The notes under the pieces: generated by a model
The model's input: only the letters and a program-made list of their open reading frames with translations
What the model was told of the DNA's origin: nothing
Databases searched by the model: none
Position numbers and translations under genes: made by a program
Source: Scortum barcoo
Taxonomy: Eukaryota; Chordata; Actinopteri; Centrarchiformes; Terapontidae
Direction of reading: 5' to 3'
DNA length: 64,000 bases
NCBI GenBank assembly: GCA_023238725.1
Contig: CM041552.1
Coordinates: forward strand, 15,787,147 to 15,851,146
Shown here: positions 24,528 to 35,263 of the stretch, in pieces
Numbering within the stretch: position 1 is the first letter of the stretch
How the letters are laid out: every line of letters begins with the position of its first letter

Positions 24528-24541
24528 GGTCACTTTTGACC
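24528..24541. promoter_or_regulatory. Palindrome 3 of piggyBac relic
   Basis: GGTCACTTTTGACC, GGTCA-N4-TGACC form, followed by 'aggaacacaaaa', which is repeated after palindrome 4. Confidence 0.65.
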
Positions 24542-24894
24542 AGGAACACAAAAGGTGTTAATTTATGTGTAATTTATGTGTTTATAAAGTTTTTAAATGG
24601 TTTCAAAACAAATGTCTTTGGTAACTTTGACCCAAAGTAGTCTGTGATAAACAGTATTCTATGTTTCATCTGATTATTTCTTAAAGTCAAAATAATCCAG
24701 AAATTATGTTTTTTAGAACTCGAAATTCAAGATGTATAAGCTCAGATTAATAAAGGCATACAGGCCATGAATAACAAATAGAAATTCAAAAACTTGTAAT
24801 GTTCACAAGAATTTAAGTTGATAAAAAAATCTAACACAACAAATAGTGATAATATATGTATTATTATAGTTTTTATGATGAGTCTTAATGGAAC

Positions 24895-24908
24895 GGTCAT
24901 TTTTGACC
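24895..24908. promoter_or_regulatory. Palindrome 4 of piggyBac relic
   Basis: GGTCATTTTTGACC, 44 bases inside the right end and followed by 'gggaacacaaaa'. It mirrors palindrome 1 at the left end. Confidence 0.7.
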
Positions 24909-24956
24909 GGGAACACAAAATTGTTTAACATGAAATGAACACAACATGAGGGTTAA

Positions 24957-26517
24957 AGCGATGCCGCTGGCTAAAACCAGACTGGACCTTGTCTGGGCAA
25001 ATGACCAACAAATCTGTCTGATGTGGTGTTGCAAAGATAAATAAAACCTATGATTAAGCTAAACATATGCATGCACGTTAACCTTTGCAGGCAGCTACAA
25101 TGGTTTATGATTGAGTCATCACATCAATGCACAGATTACTATTACTACTAAGTGGTTTGAGTTTTTATAGCTAACGGAAGTGTCTGATGATCAAAAGGTC
25201 AGACAGATATTTCATCGCCTGACAGCCATTACTTAGTTTTTCATGCGTGTGAGCAAACTTGATTTGGGTACTGCATTATCATGTTTTCTTGAGGTAGTAC
25301 CAGGATTTATCATTCGTAGGTAACATACGGGTGAAATCACTGCTGAAAGAGGAACTCACTGTTCTCTTCATTTCTATTGTAGTTCCACAGCTGTACTAAA
25401 TCTACTGAACGGAAAGAGTGTTAGAGAAGATCATTCATTTCTGTTTATTTAAATCTCATTTTGTAGCAGAAAGAGAAATATGATCCCATTAACTTTAAAG
25501 CAAGGCTATGTAACTTTAGAGAGAAGAAAGAAATGACACCATTTTCCACTTGCAAATGAGAAGTTGAATTCATGAACAATAAATTGCACTGTTGCTTAGT
25601 TTAATACACTTTTTGCTCTACCTACCTACTGTTGTGTTTGCTAATGCTACCCTAATTATAACAAACTTAAGACAGACGTGCGAATGACAGATAGTACCTA
25701 GTAGAGCTGTTTTATTGTTTTAACATATGTGTAAAACATTGTCAATTTTTTATTTATTTTCAGCTTAAAAATAACATGATAGCTAATTACATTAACCATC
25801 TTAACTCATGGTAGTCCCCTTAAGTCTGATATGAATAGTAACATTATATCCACAAGTGCTGCAGTTTTAGGAATCTTTAGGTGGCGAGCTGGTTTTGGCC
25901 TTCTTGTGAATTTAACAATTGAATCATAGAAAATAAAAACAAAAAAACAAAGTACGCTGATCTTCACTCTGTGTTTGTTGGGCGAAATTACTGCTGGTTA
26001 TCTGTGTGCTGACTCCACTGTGTTCGGTCTGTCCCTACCTGCTCGGTAGCTGAAGCTAGCCAACAGCTGTCTGCAGATATCAGGGTAAGGTCTTTTTAGG
26101 AAACACACCAACAGTGGGAGCATGTTTGGACTTTCCTGCTCTGCTGAAAGTGCTAATTAAAGTTGATGTCTGAAGCATGTGGTTCTGACAGTCCATAGCT
26201 GTATGGGATAACCTGAGTGCAAAACGAAGACAGCCTTGCAGCTGGTGCAGATCTTCTAGTTTTAAAATTCAACTATCTTGCACTTTTTGACACTTTTGAC
26301 ACTCTACATGTGCTATTTTCCACTACATTTTAGCATTTTATTTATCCTGTATATTTCCCAAATCTGAGGCCATGATGATCGCAATTAGAATAACTTAGAC
26401 TAGCTTTAGCTACGAATAAATTACTTATCCAAAATAAAAGAAGAAACCTGTCAAACCTACACACACACACGCACAATACCTCCTCTCGCAATCACACGCA
26501 TTCATATGCATAGTACC
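24957..26517. other. No gene seen; possible old repeat in the middle
   Basis: Phrases near 25500 ('caaggctatgtaacttt') and near 26040 ('gctcggtagctgaagctagcca') recall eroded fish repeats, but no ends can be set. Otherwise AT-rich and without coding signal. Confidence 0.35.
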
Positions 26518-26542
26518 CACACACACACACACACACACACAC
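26518..26542 (+). repeat. (CA)12 microsatellite
   Basis: Uninterrupted CA run followed by CACT units. A smaller interrupted CA run lies at 26459-26475. Confidence 0.92.
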
Positions 26543-26845
26543 TCACTCACCAAGTAAGAATGAGAATCAAGACGAGAGTGTAATTGCGACCTAAATCCTG
26601 TGATTAGAGGGAGTGAAGCGGAGAGAAGCTGATCAGCTGATTTGGTTGATTAGCCTGACACTGACGACTTTAATTCACTGAGTCAGACAGAGGACATGGC
26701 CGCATGAAGAAGTGTACCACTGTCTCCTTTTATTTGCAGAATGGCCTCTCCCACACTTATGGCCCTTTTCCACTAGTACCTATACTCGGCTCGACTCGAC
26801 TCGCCTCGCCTCGGTTTTTAACGTAACGCGTTTCCATTACCTGTT

Positions 26846-26865
26846 AGTACCTGGTACCAGGTACT
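26846..26865. other. 20-bp perfect palindrome in the Harbinger MITE
   Basis: The text AGTACCTGGTACCAGGTACT equals its own reverse complement. It lies 86 bases inside the left end and contains the GTACC word that recurs in the end region, so it is a candidate transposase-binding or hairpin site. Confidence 0.8.
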
Positions 26866-26919
26866 TTTCTAGTACCTACTCGGCCGGGGTTCCAAGCAGG
26901 CTGAGTCGAGATGAAAATG

Positions 26920-27000
26920 TGACGTCGGCAGACGGCAGGCCACTGATTGGCCAGGGCCTGACGTCACTAGATGAGTCGGGAGAGCGACTCGTTCGTATAA
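26920..27000 (+). promoter_or_regulatory. Promoter-like array inside the Harbinger MITE
   Basis: In order on the + strand: TGACGTCG (26920-26927), an inverted CCAAT box ATTGG (26946-26950), a consensus CRE TGACGTCA (26959-26966) and TATAA (26996-27000). A second consensus CRE lies further on at 27159-27166. The TATAA is 54 bases before the ATG of the remnant reading frame. The order and spacing are those of a small RNA polymerase II promoter; activity is inferred. Confidence 0.55.
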
Positions 27001-27053
27001 GAGTCAACCGCGCCATTTTTAAAACGCAATAACAACAACGAACACGATCAGAG

Positions 27054-27120
27054 ATGGCTGCACAGAAATGAACCCCAACGCTGGAGCAACGACGAGGTGC
27101 AGACATTTCTTCGTCTGGTG
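27054..27120 (+). pseudogene. Remnant start of a Harbinger Myb/SANT-like gene
   Basis: An ATG at 27054 reads MAAQK and stops. One base-shift on, the frame contains QRWSNDEVQTFLRLVA (from about 27076), which fits the first helix of the Myb/SANT-like (trihelix) DNA-binding domain carried by the second gene of PIF/Harbinger elements (a W, then an acidic pair, then leucines). After this the frame leaves the family pattern, where the internal deletion begins. Only about 20 codons survive. Confidence 0.65.
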
Positions 27121-27300
27121 GCCTCCATAGTTGTTTCGTGTTTATGTCACATAACAAATGACGTCACTGGAGTTTCGGCCGCGTTGCTATGACGACCCCA
27201 CCCACGCTCAGGTGGTACTCTATTGTAATGGAAAACGACTGAAACTGAGTCGAAAGTCGAGGCGAAATGCCGAGTAGGTGCTAGTGGAAAAGGGCCATTA

Positions 27301-28262
27301 GTAGTACCGTGGCAAAACTTGAAAGAGTATGCATTTGCACTGTGAGTGTGATGTCATGACTTTGCCTTCATCTAGAAACAACATAACTGCTAATTGAGAC
27401 TAACTGAGAGTGCTTTGTTCACCTTTTTCATATAAAATATTAGACATCCATCATAAGCACATCAGGCACTTCCTCTGAAATGAAGAAAACTCTCAGTAAG
27501 AATCAGGAAACCAAGCATGCAATGTATTTTACAGCTAAAACAAGATAACAGATGAACAAAAATGTGTTTTTTGAAACCGATTCCTCTTGCAAAATGATCA
27601 GAGGCTCATGTCAAGAGCTGCCAAACTAGCAGGAACCCCAATTTCTCGTTGCTATATTCTTGTTTTGCCTGGGTTTCCTCATCCCCAGCTGCCAAATCCA
27701 ACAGCAGCTTGACGGAGGGTCAAACTATGAGGCCCAAGTCGCCGAGAGGTGGTAAACGATTTCCCTCTCCCTGATGAGTCTGAGTTGCTGGTGCTGAAGA
27801 GTGAAGAGCTGATTCGGCTGACAATTTGACAGAGTGTTTCCAGAAGCGAAGTTATCTCATATGTGGTGTGGTAGGGAGGAGGTAGTGCTGAATATGAGAG
27901 CTGTGCCGGACCGCCGCTGTCCCTCCCCACAGTGCTGGAGCTGAAGGGCAGTGTTGTTCATGGAGAGGGTCCTAATTTAAGAGCAGCACAGATCAAGCAG
28001 AGTGACTGTGCCCCAGCAAAGTGGCACTTTCAGCGAGCACTGTAATTTTTTTTTTTTTTTTTTATATATTCTTCACCTGTACTATTGCCATAATTTCATG
28101 GCTTACCTTGAAATCAACTGCACCAAAATGGGTGGAGTCCACTAAAGGGGAGCGGCATCACAAATCATCAACATGCCACCTCAAAGCACCGACTTAGGAA
28201 AAAAAAACGCTTACCTTGCAGATGTAACCTGAACTGCTTAAGTCTGCATTTGTAAATATATC
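27301..28262. other. No gene seen
   Basis: Unique-looking. A minus-strand frame of 83 codons at 27679-27930 has an S/T/P-rich but non-repetitive sequence with no recognisable domain. An 18-base T run lies at 28046-28063. Confidence 0.45.
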
Positions 28263-28588
28263 TAAAGCTGCAACAAATTGCTAATGAACTGATTAGTTGT
28301 CAACTACTAAATGAATTGCCTATTTTGATAATTACTATTTTTCTATTCATATAAAAAAATGTCTAAATTCTCAGTTTCTCAATTTCAGTTTCTCAAAATG
28401 TGAATATTTTCCTGTGTCTTTTGTCCTCAATGACAGACAAAATGAGACATTTGAGAATGTCACTTTGAGCTTTGGGAAACACTGATCAACATTTTTCGCT
28501 ATTTTCTGACATCTTATGGACCAAACAACTATCAGGGAATGATCTACAGATTAATCAGTAATAAAAAGAATTGTTAATTGCAGCCCCA
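28263..28588 (+). mobile_element. hAT-like MITE, copy 1
   Basis: It begins TAAAGCTGCAACAA and ends TTAATTGCAGCCCCA, imperfect inverted ends of a family seen three times in this window. The inside shares 'ttctcaaaatgtgaatattt' with copy 2 and, in reverse, with copy 3. Flanking 8-mers do not match, so this copy is old or its borders are slightly off. It has no coding capacity. Confidence 0.75.
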
Positions 28589-29689
28589 GAGTCTTCTACA
28601 GGTATGTTCCTTTGATAGATCCTTTGATACCTATTTATCAGCCCTGCAAACTCTTTTTACAACCAGTCTAATCATAGTTGGTCGCTCATTTCTTATCCCA
28701 TTAGATGTTGCAGCGTTGTCAGTGTTCCCATATCTCTGCAATTACTTTGATTAGTACAATGTTATCAGAGCCGATAGAAATGATGCCCGAAACATTAAAA
28801 ATAAGACCTAAGATGTATTAAATTGAAATAATTCTTTAAGGTTTTTTAAGGTAACAGATGTTCCAGTCTAACCTGCACCATTTACATGCAATTGCAGCAC
28901 TAGCACCAACTTCAGACAACAAGGTGATGCAATTTTCTTCTTTTTTGTAGCAGTGTAGAGTGTTTTGTGAGGCTTTAGATTTGATTTGTTTTCAAAGTTT
29001 TGTTGACTAGCTTCGAATGAGGACTGAAACCTAAAGTGATTTCAAATTACACATATTCAAAAGACACTCCACGGAGAAAACGCTTCAGTTTAATCAGCAT
29101 ATTATTATAATACATGATAAGGTAGAGCAGTTACTTCTGCTGTACTGCTCAGAATACAAGTGTGCACTGACTTCTTAAACACAAGCACCACAGCTCAAGA
29201 ATAAATGCATGATAAAAGAAACAGAGTAATAGTAAATGTTTGGTTTAAGAGAGTGTCTGTGATTTAAGGAATTTCCTGCCCTGGTGTCAGAGAGGAATGA
29301 AGAGGTTTAATGAAAGAGGTAAACAGCTTCAGTTCAAAACAGAGCTGAAGGGGACCGAGTGATCTGTGGACTGCAAACTTACACACTCAAGTCCATGAGC
29401 TAGTCAGAAGAACTGAAGACAGAGAAAACTAGATGTGACATGTGACGTCTTCAGCTTGACTCTCACATCAATATGTCTCATATGGAAACATACAGCAATG
29501 CAATATTTAATTTACCCTGCAAAGTCTATCAATTGTTCTGTACATACTATACCACAGTTATTATGGTGTGGGTGGTTTTCTATTTGCATTTTTTCACTTC
29601 ATTTTTTAATTTTGACTTCACACAACCACAACACACACAAGACAAACTCGATATAAGTGAATACTCTCATGTCCTGTAAAGTGCATGTT
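28589..29689. other. No gene seen
   Basis: AT-rich and unique-looking, with only short chance frames. Confidence 0.5.
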
Positions 29690-30230
29690 ACTGCAGGAGC
29701 CCCGGTCCTCTTTGTTCTCTCCAGTCTTGCAGGTTCCTCACTGATTCTGGTTGTGGTCCATCTGTCTGAGGTTCACTGGCCTGGTGGGGACATGATCTGT
29801 GTCTGTGTTGTGGAGAGAAGGTCGAGTGGCCCAGAGCTCCATATGAGGACATTCTAGAGATGCACCTGGACTCACGGACTCATTTCCATTACCTGTGATA
29901 CCTTCACACATGGACTAAACCCATGAACTCAGTTTATCTACAATTTATTACGACCCATGTATAACTCCATATATGATTGATGATGATGTTCTCTGTACAT
30001 GTGGCATCTATTGCACGTCTGTCCGTCCCAGGGAGAGGGATCCCTCATCTGTGGCTCTTCCTCAGGTTTCTTCTTTTTCCCATAAAGGTTTTTTTTTAAA
30101 GTTTTTCCTGGACCCAGTTCGAGGGTCCAAGGGCAGAGGGTGTCATAACTGTATAGATTGTAAAGCCCTCTGAGGCAAATGATGTTTGTGATTTTGGGCT
30201 TTGAATAAATAAAGTTGAATTTTGAAATTT
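29690..30230 (+). mobile_element. Non-LTR retroelement 3'-end-like teleost repeat
   Basis: The second half has the phrases 'gagagggatccctcatctgt', 'gctcttcctcaggtttcttc', 'gattgtaaagccctctgagg' and the end 'gggctttgaataaataaag' followed by 'ttgaattttgaa'. This is a very common fish repeat that ends in short GAATT-type units, like the 3' untranslated ends of LINEs. It has no clear coding part. The 5' border is approximate and the family name is not known to me. Small frames here are readings of the repeat. Confidence 0.68.
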
Positions 30231-30520
30231 GGTTCAGAGAGGAAAGGAAAAGTTCACAACAGACTTTGATTTATTCCTGAAGATTTTAGAATAAATACCT
30301 TCTGTATAGTTACAATTACTTGAAAGGCATTCAAGTATCAAGTATAGAGTTTTATTATTCATTATTATTGTGCATTAGGCAAATGTAGAAATGTTGAAGC
30401 TACTGCAGCTTTCTTGTTTTCTCTATTACACGTAATGACAATGTGTGGGTTTGATACTGGGGCGACATTAACAGCTCTGTAATTTAGTGTCTGAGATGAT
30501 ATTCTGAGAATATATTACTG
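30231..30520. other. No gene seen
   Basis: Spacer between two retroelement-derived segments. Confidence 0.5.
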
Positions 30521-30787
30521 GATGACATCCACCCTCTGCAGAGGGTGGTGAAGGCTGCACAGAGGACTGTGGGATGCAGTCTACCCACCACCACGGACAT
30601 CTACACCTCCAGATGCAGGAAACGGGCCTCCTGCATCATGAAGGACCCCACTCACACCGCACATGCACTGTTTGTCCCCCTCCCCTCAGGCAGGAGGCTG
30701 CGGAGCATTAAGAGCAGGACCACCAGACTGAGGAACAGCTTCTTCCCGGAAGCTGTGAGACTGTTGAACTCTGGAGGACCCCTGTAG
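30521..30787 (+). pseudogene. LINE ORF2 C-terminal fragment (L2/CR1 group)
   Basis: Open from about 30521 to a TAG at 30785-30787. The translation carries the post-polymerase signature of L2/CR1/Rex-type LINE proteins: LQRVVKAAQ, then DIYTSRCRKRASCIMKDPTH, LFVPLPSGRRLRSI, RTTRLRNSFFPEAVRLLN. The endonuclease and the reverse-transcriptase catalytic domains are absent, as expected from 5' truncation during target-primed insertion. The surviving frame has no stop, so the insertion may be fairly young or the element well preserved. There is no promoter and no start; it is not expressed as a protein by itself. Confidence 0.9.
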
Positions 30788-31132
30788 CCCCCTGCTGCCC
30801 CACCACCATCATCAACCCCCCCCTCCACTTCCACTCCCTCTCCTCTTCTGACAGCCACCCAAAGACAATACACACTGCACACTCAACACCTGCACAGAAT
30901 GCAGTTGCTTTTTTGCACTACAGTTAATCCTATTTATTCTGTTATTTTGCACTACCTCATTTTTGCTTTTCTATCTTGTTTATTTTATTTTGTAATATTA
31001 TACTTTTTTAATCTTTTATACTTATTCTATTTGGGCTTGCACCGGGACCAGGGTAGCTAATCTCGTTCCATCCCATGTTTGACTTGTGTTGGAATGACAA
31101 TAAAAAATCCTTGAATCCTTGAATCCTTGAAT
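30788..31132 (+). mobile_element. LINE 3' untranslated region with 8-base tail repeats
   Basis: It directly follows the LINE stop codon and ends with AATAAAAAA and three tandem copies of an 8-base unit (TCCTTGAA) at about 31108-31132. Short tandem 3' tails instead of poly(A) are typical of the L2 group. The element's full extent in the window is thus about 30521-31132. Confidence 0.85.
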
Positions 31133-33297
31133 TATGTCATTATGTCCTCCAGCACACTTGCCATACCACTGCTCGCTGATGAAGAACAGGGTTATGTTCA
31201 GGTGACTAATACGACATCTTTGTAGGAAATTAAAATTGTCTGGTCACAAAAGGAGGTCAAGAACAGGGATGGGCTCTGACAAGACTGCTCCATTCACAAC
31301 ATCTCTTAGTCTCTTTTGCCTCTTACTGACTGAAAATTAAAAAGACGACATATACAAACACATAACTCAGCAAAGCAGCTGTTAGTAGGACTGACTTATT
31401 TAACCTGGCAGACCACCTTTACTTGGATTTGCTTCGTCAAAGTCAACCAAACAACTGCAGAATACGATATTCGCATGAGGACACTTGTGAAAAAAGGAAC
31501 ATTTTGGCTTGAACAAACGTTCAAGTTCAAGGTTATCTGCCATCCGTCATGTAAGTGTAAGAGCATGGGTTACACTGTATTCTGTGACCCATCAGACTCT
31601 GCGACCTGTAGCAATGCACCGGCCATCATGTAACGTAAAGGTATAATGCCATTTATTGAGTTGTTTTTTCCTGAATGAGAAGAGAGATTTATTAGAAATT
31701 ATTTCTGTGTTGTTTTAATTCAGCTTCTACAACTTCTGCAGCAGTTAAACAGTCTCCCGGCGAGGAGCAAATGCCACCACCTCCCCACAGCAAAAGGAAA
31801 AATGAGTCAGGACAGAGTTAATGAAAGTCACACAGAGCAGTGACTAAATATGTGCTGAAAGCCCTCAGCCCTTTCGGCACAATAGAATCTTTTTAGTTAA
31901 GGTATAATACTGAGTGACATTAAAAAATGCTAAGGGATTGGAAAGGATTCCAATTCGATAAGCGGATTAAGATTTTACAAAATGCTATTGAACCCTATAT
32001 TTGGTCAAAAATAGTTATTGATATGACATAATTTCCCTTTAAATGCTTTACTCCCTATTTTGTGTCAGTACTTCCTACTGTTAATAGTCTGGTTTTCAGT
32101 GAGCAATAAGGCAGGATTTTAACAGTTTAGAGACAGTAGATTGAAGCGTGGGTAAACACACACATTTATAATTGAATGGTCTCCGATTTTCAGCAGCCCA
32201 CACTGCTCCTCAGCCCTTGCAGAAAAATATTTTTTGTGAAATTGTTTTGTTTTTTTTTCTTTTTTTAGGTGCAGTAAAAACACAAACACTAAAATACGAT
32301 AGAACAATGTCCTCTGTTTAGTATGGAGCTAAAACAAATGCTTGTGACAATGTAATGGCCTCACGGGCGCCCAGACCACGGTGTGCTGTGCTCCACTGAT
32401 TGATTTTCAGCAGTAACATTTCTATAGTCCAGTGGCTGTTATAAAATCAAATTTTGTACCACAATGAAATGCACCTACTGCAGAGCCAGGTCTCTGTTTT
32501 GTATGCAGCTGACTCTGGAGCAGAATAGGATTTTTTCATTCAAGGGCAAACAGACATTTAATATTAAATGCATTCAGTGAGGGTCTTTCATCAGACACCG
32601 GCCTGTACAGATTCTTTCACAATTTAATTTAATTAACTCGGAGGGACTTTATCAGCAGTTATTTCAACAAGCGTTGCAACACCGCTTCGAGGAGTCATCG
32701 CCGCACCATAGGTAAACAGCAGCTCTGTTTGCGTTCATGTGAATACAAGACTTACTACAAGACAGTCTCAAGGGAATTCAGCAGACGGTCTACTTAGTAG
32801 GAGGCTATTGGGCAGATAATTAGTAGTTTCAACATTTTGCTTAAAAATGGGAAATTACTAGCCTGTTTCGACCTTTGCAATAAAAATCAATCTGTACACT
32901 GCCATGTCCCTGTTTTTCAGCTGCAGATGAAACGCTAAGTAAAGAGCACTGCAACACTGATAGTCCAGGGCCATAGATTATTGGGACCCTGCTGTAATGA
33001 AGTGGGGAGATTTGTGGCTGATACTAAACGAGCATAAGAACTCTGCTGAAGTGCAGCCTCATCATTTTTGTACATGTAAACAAAGTAAGTGTCTGTAAGG
33101 CTTGGGCTGTTGAAGTTAATGTTATGACAAAGAGATACTGTACATGTGCCATAACTCTTGTGTGCCAAACACACAAACACAAACACACACACATGCTGCA
33201 GTGCATTATCAAAAAACACCGGCCTGTGGTGTGAGGGTGTAATTCTATGTAGCCAGCAAAAACAATTTGTAGATGTGATTTCCTCTAACATCAAGTA

Positions 33298-33305
<8 letters not shown>
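31133..33305. other. No gene seen
   Basis: 2.2 kb. The part at about 32600-32740 has AATTTAATTTAATTAA text and non-repetitive flanks, a possible conserved non-coding element. A short CA run is at 33169-33191. No coding signal. Confidence 0.45.

Positions 33306-33342
<37 letters not shown>
33306..33342. repeat. (AT)18 microsatellite
   Basis: Uninterrupted AT dinucleotides after a short A run; self-complementary, so it can extrude as a hairpin. It also explains the I/Y-rich end of a minus-strand frame. Confidence 0.95.
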
Positions 33343-33347
<5 letters not shown>

Positions 33348-33705
33348 CACTTTTTCCACACGCTGTTGGTTATGAAACGGCCGAGCAGTTACAGGAAGTA
33401 ATCTGCACGGGCTCCAAGAGACTGAGTAGTATACTCTGACAAGCCTCCAGTCCATGATGAATGGGGTGTGTGTATCTGTGTGTGGGTGTGTGTGTACTGA
33501 CCCAGTCAATGGAGTGTCAGCATGGCAGAGGATAAGGGGGCTAAAACACTGACCCAACTGTAAACCTCTCAGTTAAGTGACTATGGGCTTAGCTGGATCA
33601 CTAGCTGTATGTGGTAGCACTGGCTCAATGGTTAGCCACAGAGAGCCCGACACTAAATTTTTATACCGTGACATCACAGGGCAGTATCTATAAGAACTAC
33701 TTTGA
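33343..33705. other. No gene seen
   Basis: Unique-looking spacer with a small GT run at about 33465-33494. Confidence 0.5.
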
Positions 33706-33713
33706 AGATATTG

Positions 33714-33978
33714 TATGGCTGCATCTGATGATTGATATGATTAACTAATAAAACTATTTTTTTCAAGTAAACTGATTAATGTGTTGGCCTTTAAACTTTA
33801 AGAAAATGTAAATACAATGTCCACTCCAATCAAGAAATCCAAAACCAAAAAGATATCAGATAGCAAATACTTACATTTAAAAAGCTGAAACATAATAAAA
33901 ATGATTAATCAGTTACTAAAATAGCTACATTTTCTGTTGACCATCTACTCAATATATCAACTAATTGTTGCTGCTTTA
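33714..33978 (-). mobile_element. hAT-like MITE, copy 3 (reverse orientation)
   Basis: It starts TATGGCTGCA and ends TGCTGCTTTA, the same imperfect ends as copies 1 and 2. The inside in reverse contains 'cagctttttaaatgtaagta', which corresponds to the shared central phrase. The flanking 8-mers AGATATTG (33706-33713) and AAATACTG (33979-33986) match at 6 of 8 positions, consistent with an eroded 8-bp target duplication of a hAT element. Confidence 0.75.
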
Positions 33979-33986
33979 AAATACTG

Positions 33987-34948
33987 AGCGTTTAATGTAT
34001 CACTGTACTTTACAAGACACTGAAAATGTCCTATTTTGGCCCAAGCGGTTCCATTTAATAGATCCACCATGAATAAGTGATTCCATCAGCCAGCACAGTG
34101 CAGGTCTTTACGACGGTCTGCAGCCAGCGGCGAGAAACTTTCCGATTCTTGAGTTTTGATCAGCAGGTTAAAAATGTAGTGCAGTCTCTGTTTCTGTTAA
34201 CAAAGGAATATCAATCTGAGCAGTTTCTGTCCTAAAGCAATCTGAACAGACTCCTCTGTGTTTCTTTTCACTTACAGTGCAGTATCTTTTTGTATTGCTG
34301 CCCCCGGAAAAAAAAAAAAAAAAAAAAAGTCTCCATTCCAACTTCCACTTGTAGTAAATACAGCAGCTGGGAATAGTAAGAGATCACCATCAGTTTGAAT
34401 TCAGCATCTTAATCTTTATTAAGTCTTTGATTTGGGACTTATTTAATTTTGAGTGCTGACTAGCTGAGAAGTGCTGTAGTTGAGAACATTTGAGGTTAGG
34501 TGAAGAAAATATTTTCATTATTTTAGTCTTTTCACATCCAAATTGTTTGGTTCAGCTCAAACTAACTCTGGTGCGTTTTCCTGTTTGGTTCACTTTGTCC
34601 AGATCAGATGGAAGGAAGCTTTGTGGGGTCAAAGCATAGCAGACCAATTCAAAAGCTGAACTACACTACATTTGCATCTGCTGATCATGGGAACTGTCAA
34701 GAAAATGACCTGTATAAGTAATTCATATAGTTATGCAATATCATGTAGTAACCACGGTAACACATACTGTGGACACCACCAGTGCAATGATCAGAAAGTG
34801 AAAAGGAGCACAAGGTTGTGCTTACATATTGCCATTTCTTAATGATTAATGAGTAAAATGTAGATCCTCACATCTCCATCCAATCAAAAAATTATTACAG
34901 AATAAGTCTTTTTAGTCTCATCTACATCTGTCCATCAACATTTATAAC
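33987..34948. other. No gene seen; 21-base poly(A)
   Basis: A pure A run lies at 34308-34328 after a CCCCCGG motif. No retroelement body was recognised in front of it. Otherwise unique-looking. Confidence 0.5.
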
Positions 34949-35263
34949 ATGAACCATAGACCATGGCAATCTCAGATCACTGCAACACTGTTTACTGGTA
35001 TATTTGATGAAATCAGCCCACATAGGATTTTGTCTGGGCCCCGAGAAGAAAGAGGGATCTTTCGACACGATGTGTTCCTAGATTACAGGCAACAGAGATT
35101 TTGTGTCAGACCATTTGGTGATTTAGGATCTCTCACTCCGTGGCAGATTGAAATTTTCCAGAGACAGATTTTTAGTGAGTTTCTCAGTTTGCCCAGAACG
35201 CAGAACTGCCTGGTCAACAATAGCTCTTTGTTTCTCTGTTTTTCAGATGGGGCAACAAACTGA
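34949..35263 (+). other. Unexplained open frame, 104 codons, low confidence
   Basis: ATG at 34949, stop at 35261-35263. The sequence is mixed and not low-complexity (for example PHRILSGPREERGIFRHD and WQIEIFQRQIFSEF), but no family is recognised and no upstream promoter or splice donor stands out. A strong-looking 3' splice-site sequence (long pyrimidine run ending in CAG at 35243-35246) lies inside its end, in front of another ATG. It could be chance. Confidence 0.18.

Larger units (their letters stand above)
23267..24956. mobile_element. piggyBac-family element, internally deleted, with TTAA on both sides
   Basis: The element proper is 23271-24952 (1682 bp). It is flanked by TTAA at 23267-23270 and 24953-24956, the diagnostic piggyBac target duplication. 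The ends are inverted: CCCTCATGTTGTG at 23271 and its complement CACAACATGAGGG ending at 24952. Inside, the start of a transposase and its cysteine-rich C-terminus survive (separate entries), but the catalytic DDD core is missing. Four palindromes of the form GGTCA-N4-TGACC lie near the two ends. A long CA microsatellite has grown inside. It cannot encode a functional transposase; movement would need one supplied from elsewhere. Confidence 0.94.
26757..27300 (+). mobile_element. PIF/Harbinger-type MITE with TTA target duplication
   Basis: The element is 26760-27297 (538 bp), between TTA at 26757-26759 and TTA at 27298-27300. This is the 3-bp TWA-type duplication of PIF/Harbinger elements. The first 17 bases TGGCCCTTTTCCACTAG are exactly inverted at the right end. 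Subterminal CTCG-type repeats (ctcggctcgactcgactcgc) and a 20-bp perfect palindrome follow the left end. Inside are a promoter-like set of motifs and the first codons of a Myb/SANT-like protein (separate entries); the rest of the genes is deleted. GC-rich and CpG-rich compared with its surroundings. It is non-autonomous. Confidence 0.93.

Noticed and set aside
26712..27157. Frames of 106 (+) and 93 (-) codons in the Harbinger MITE
   Set aside because: They cross the terminal repeat and the promoter-like region; the family-specific text is in another frame.
34308..34328. Poly(A) tail of a processed pseudogene
   Set aside because: No transcript-like body, polyadenylation signal or target duplication could be seen around the A run.
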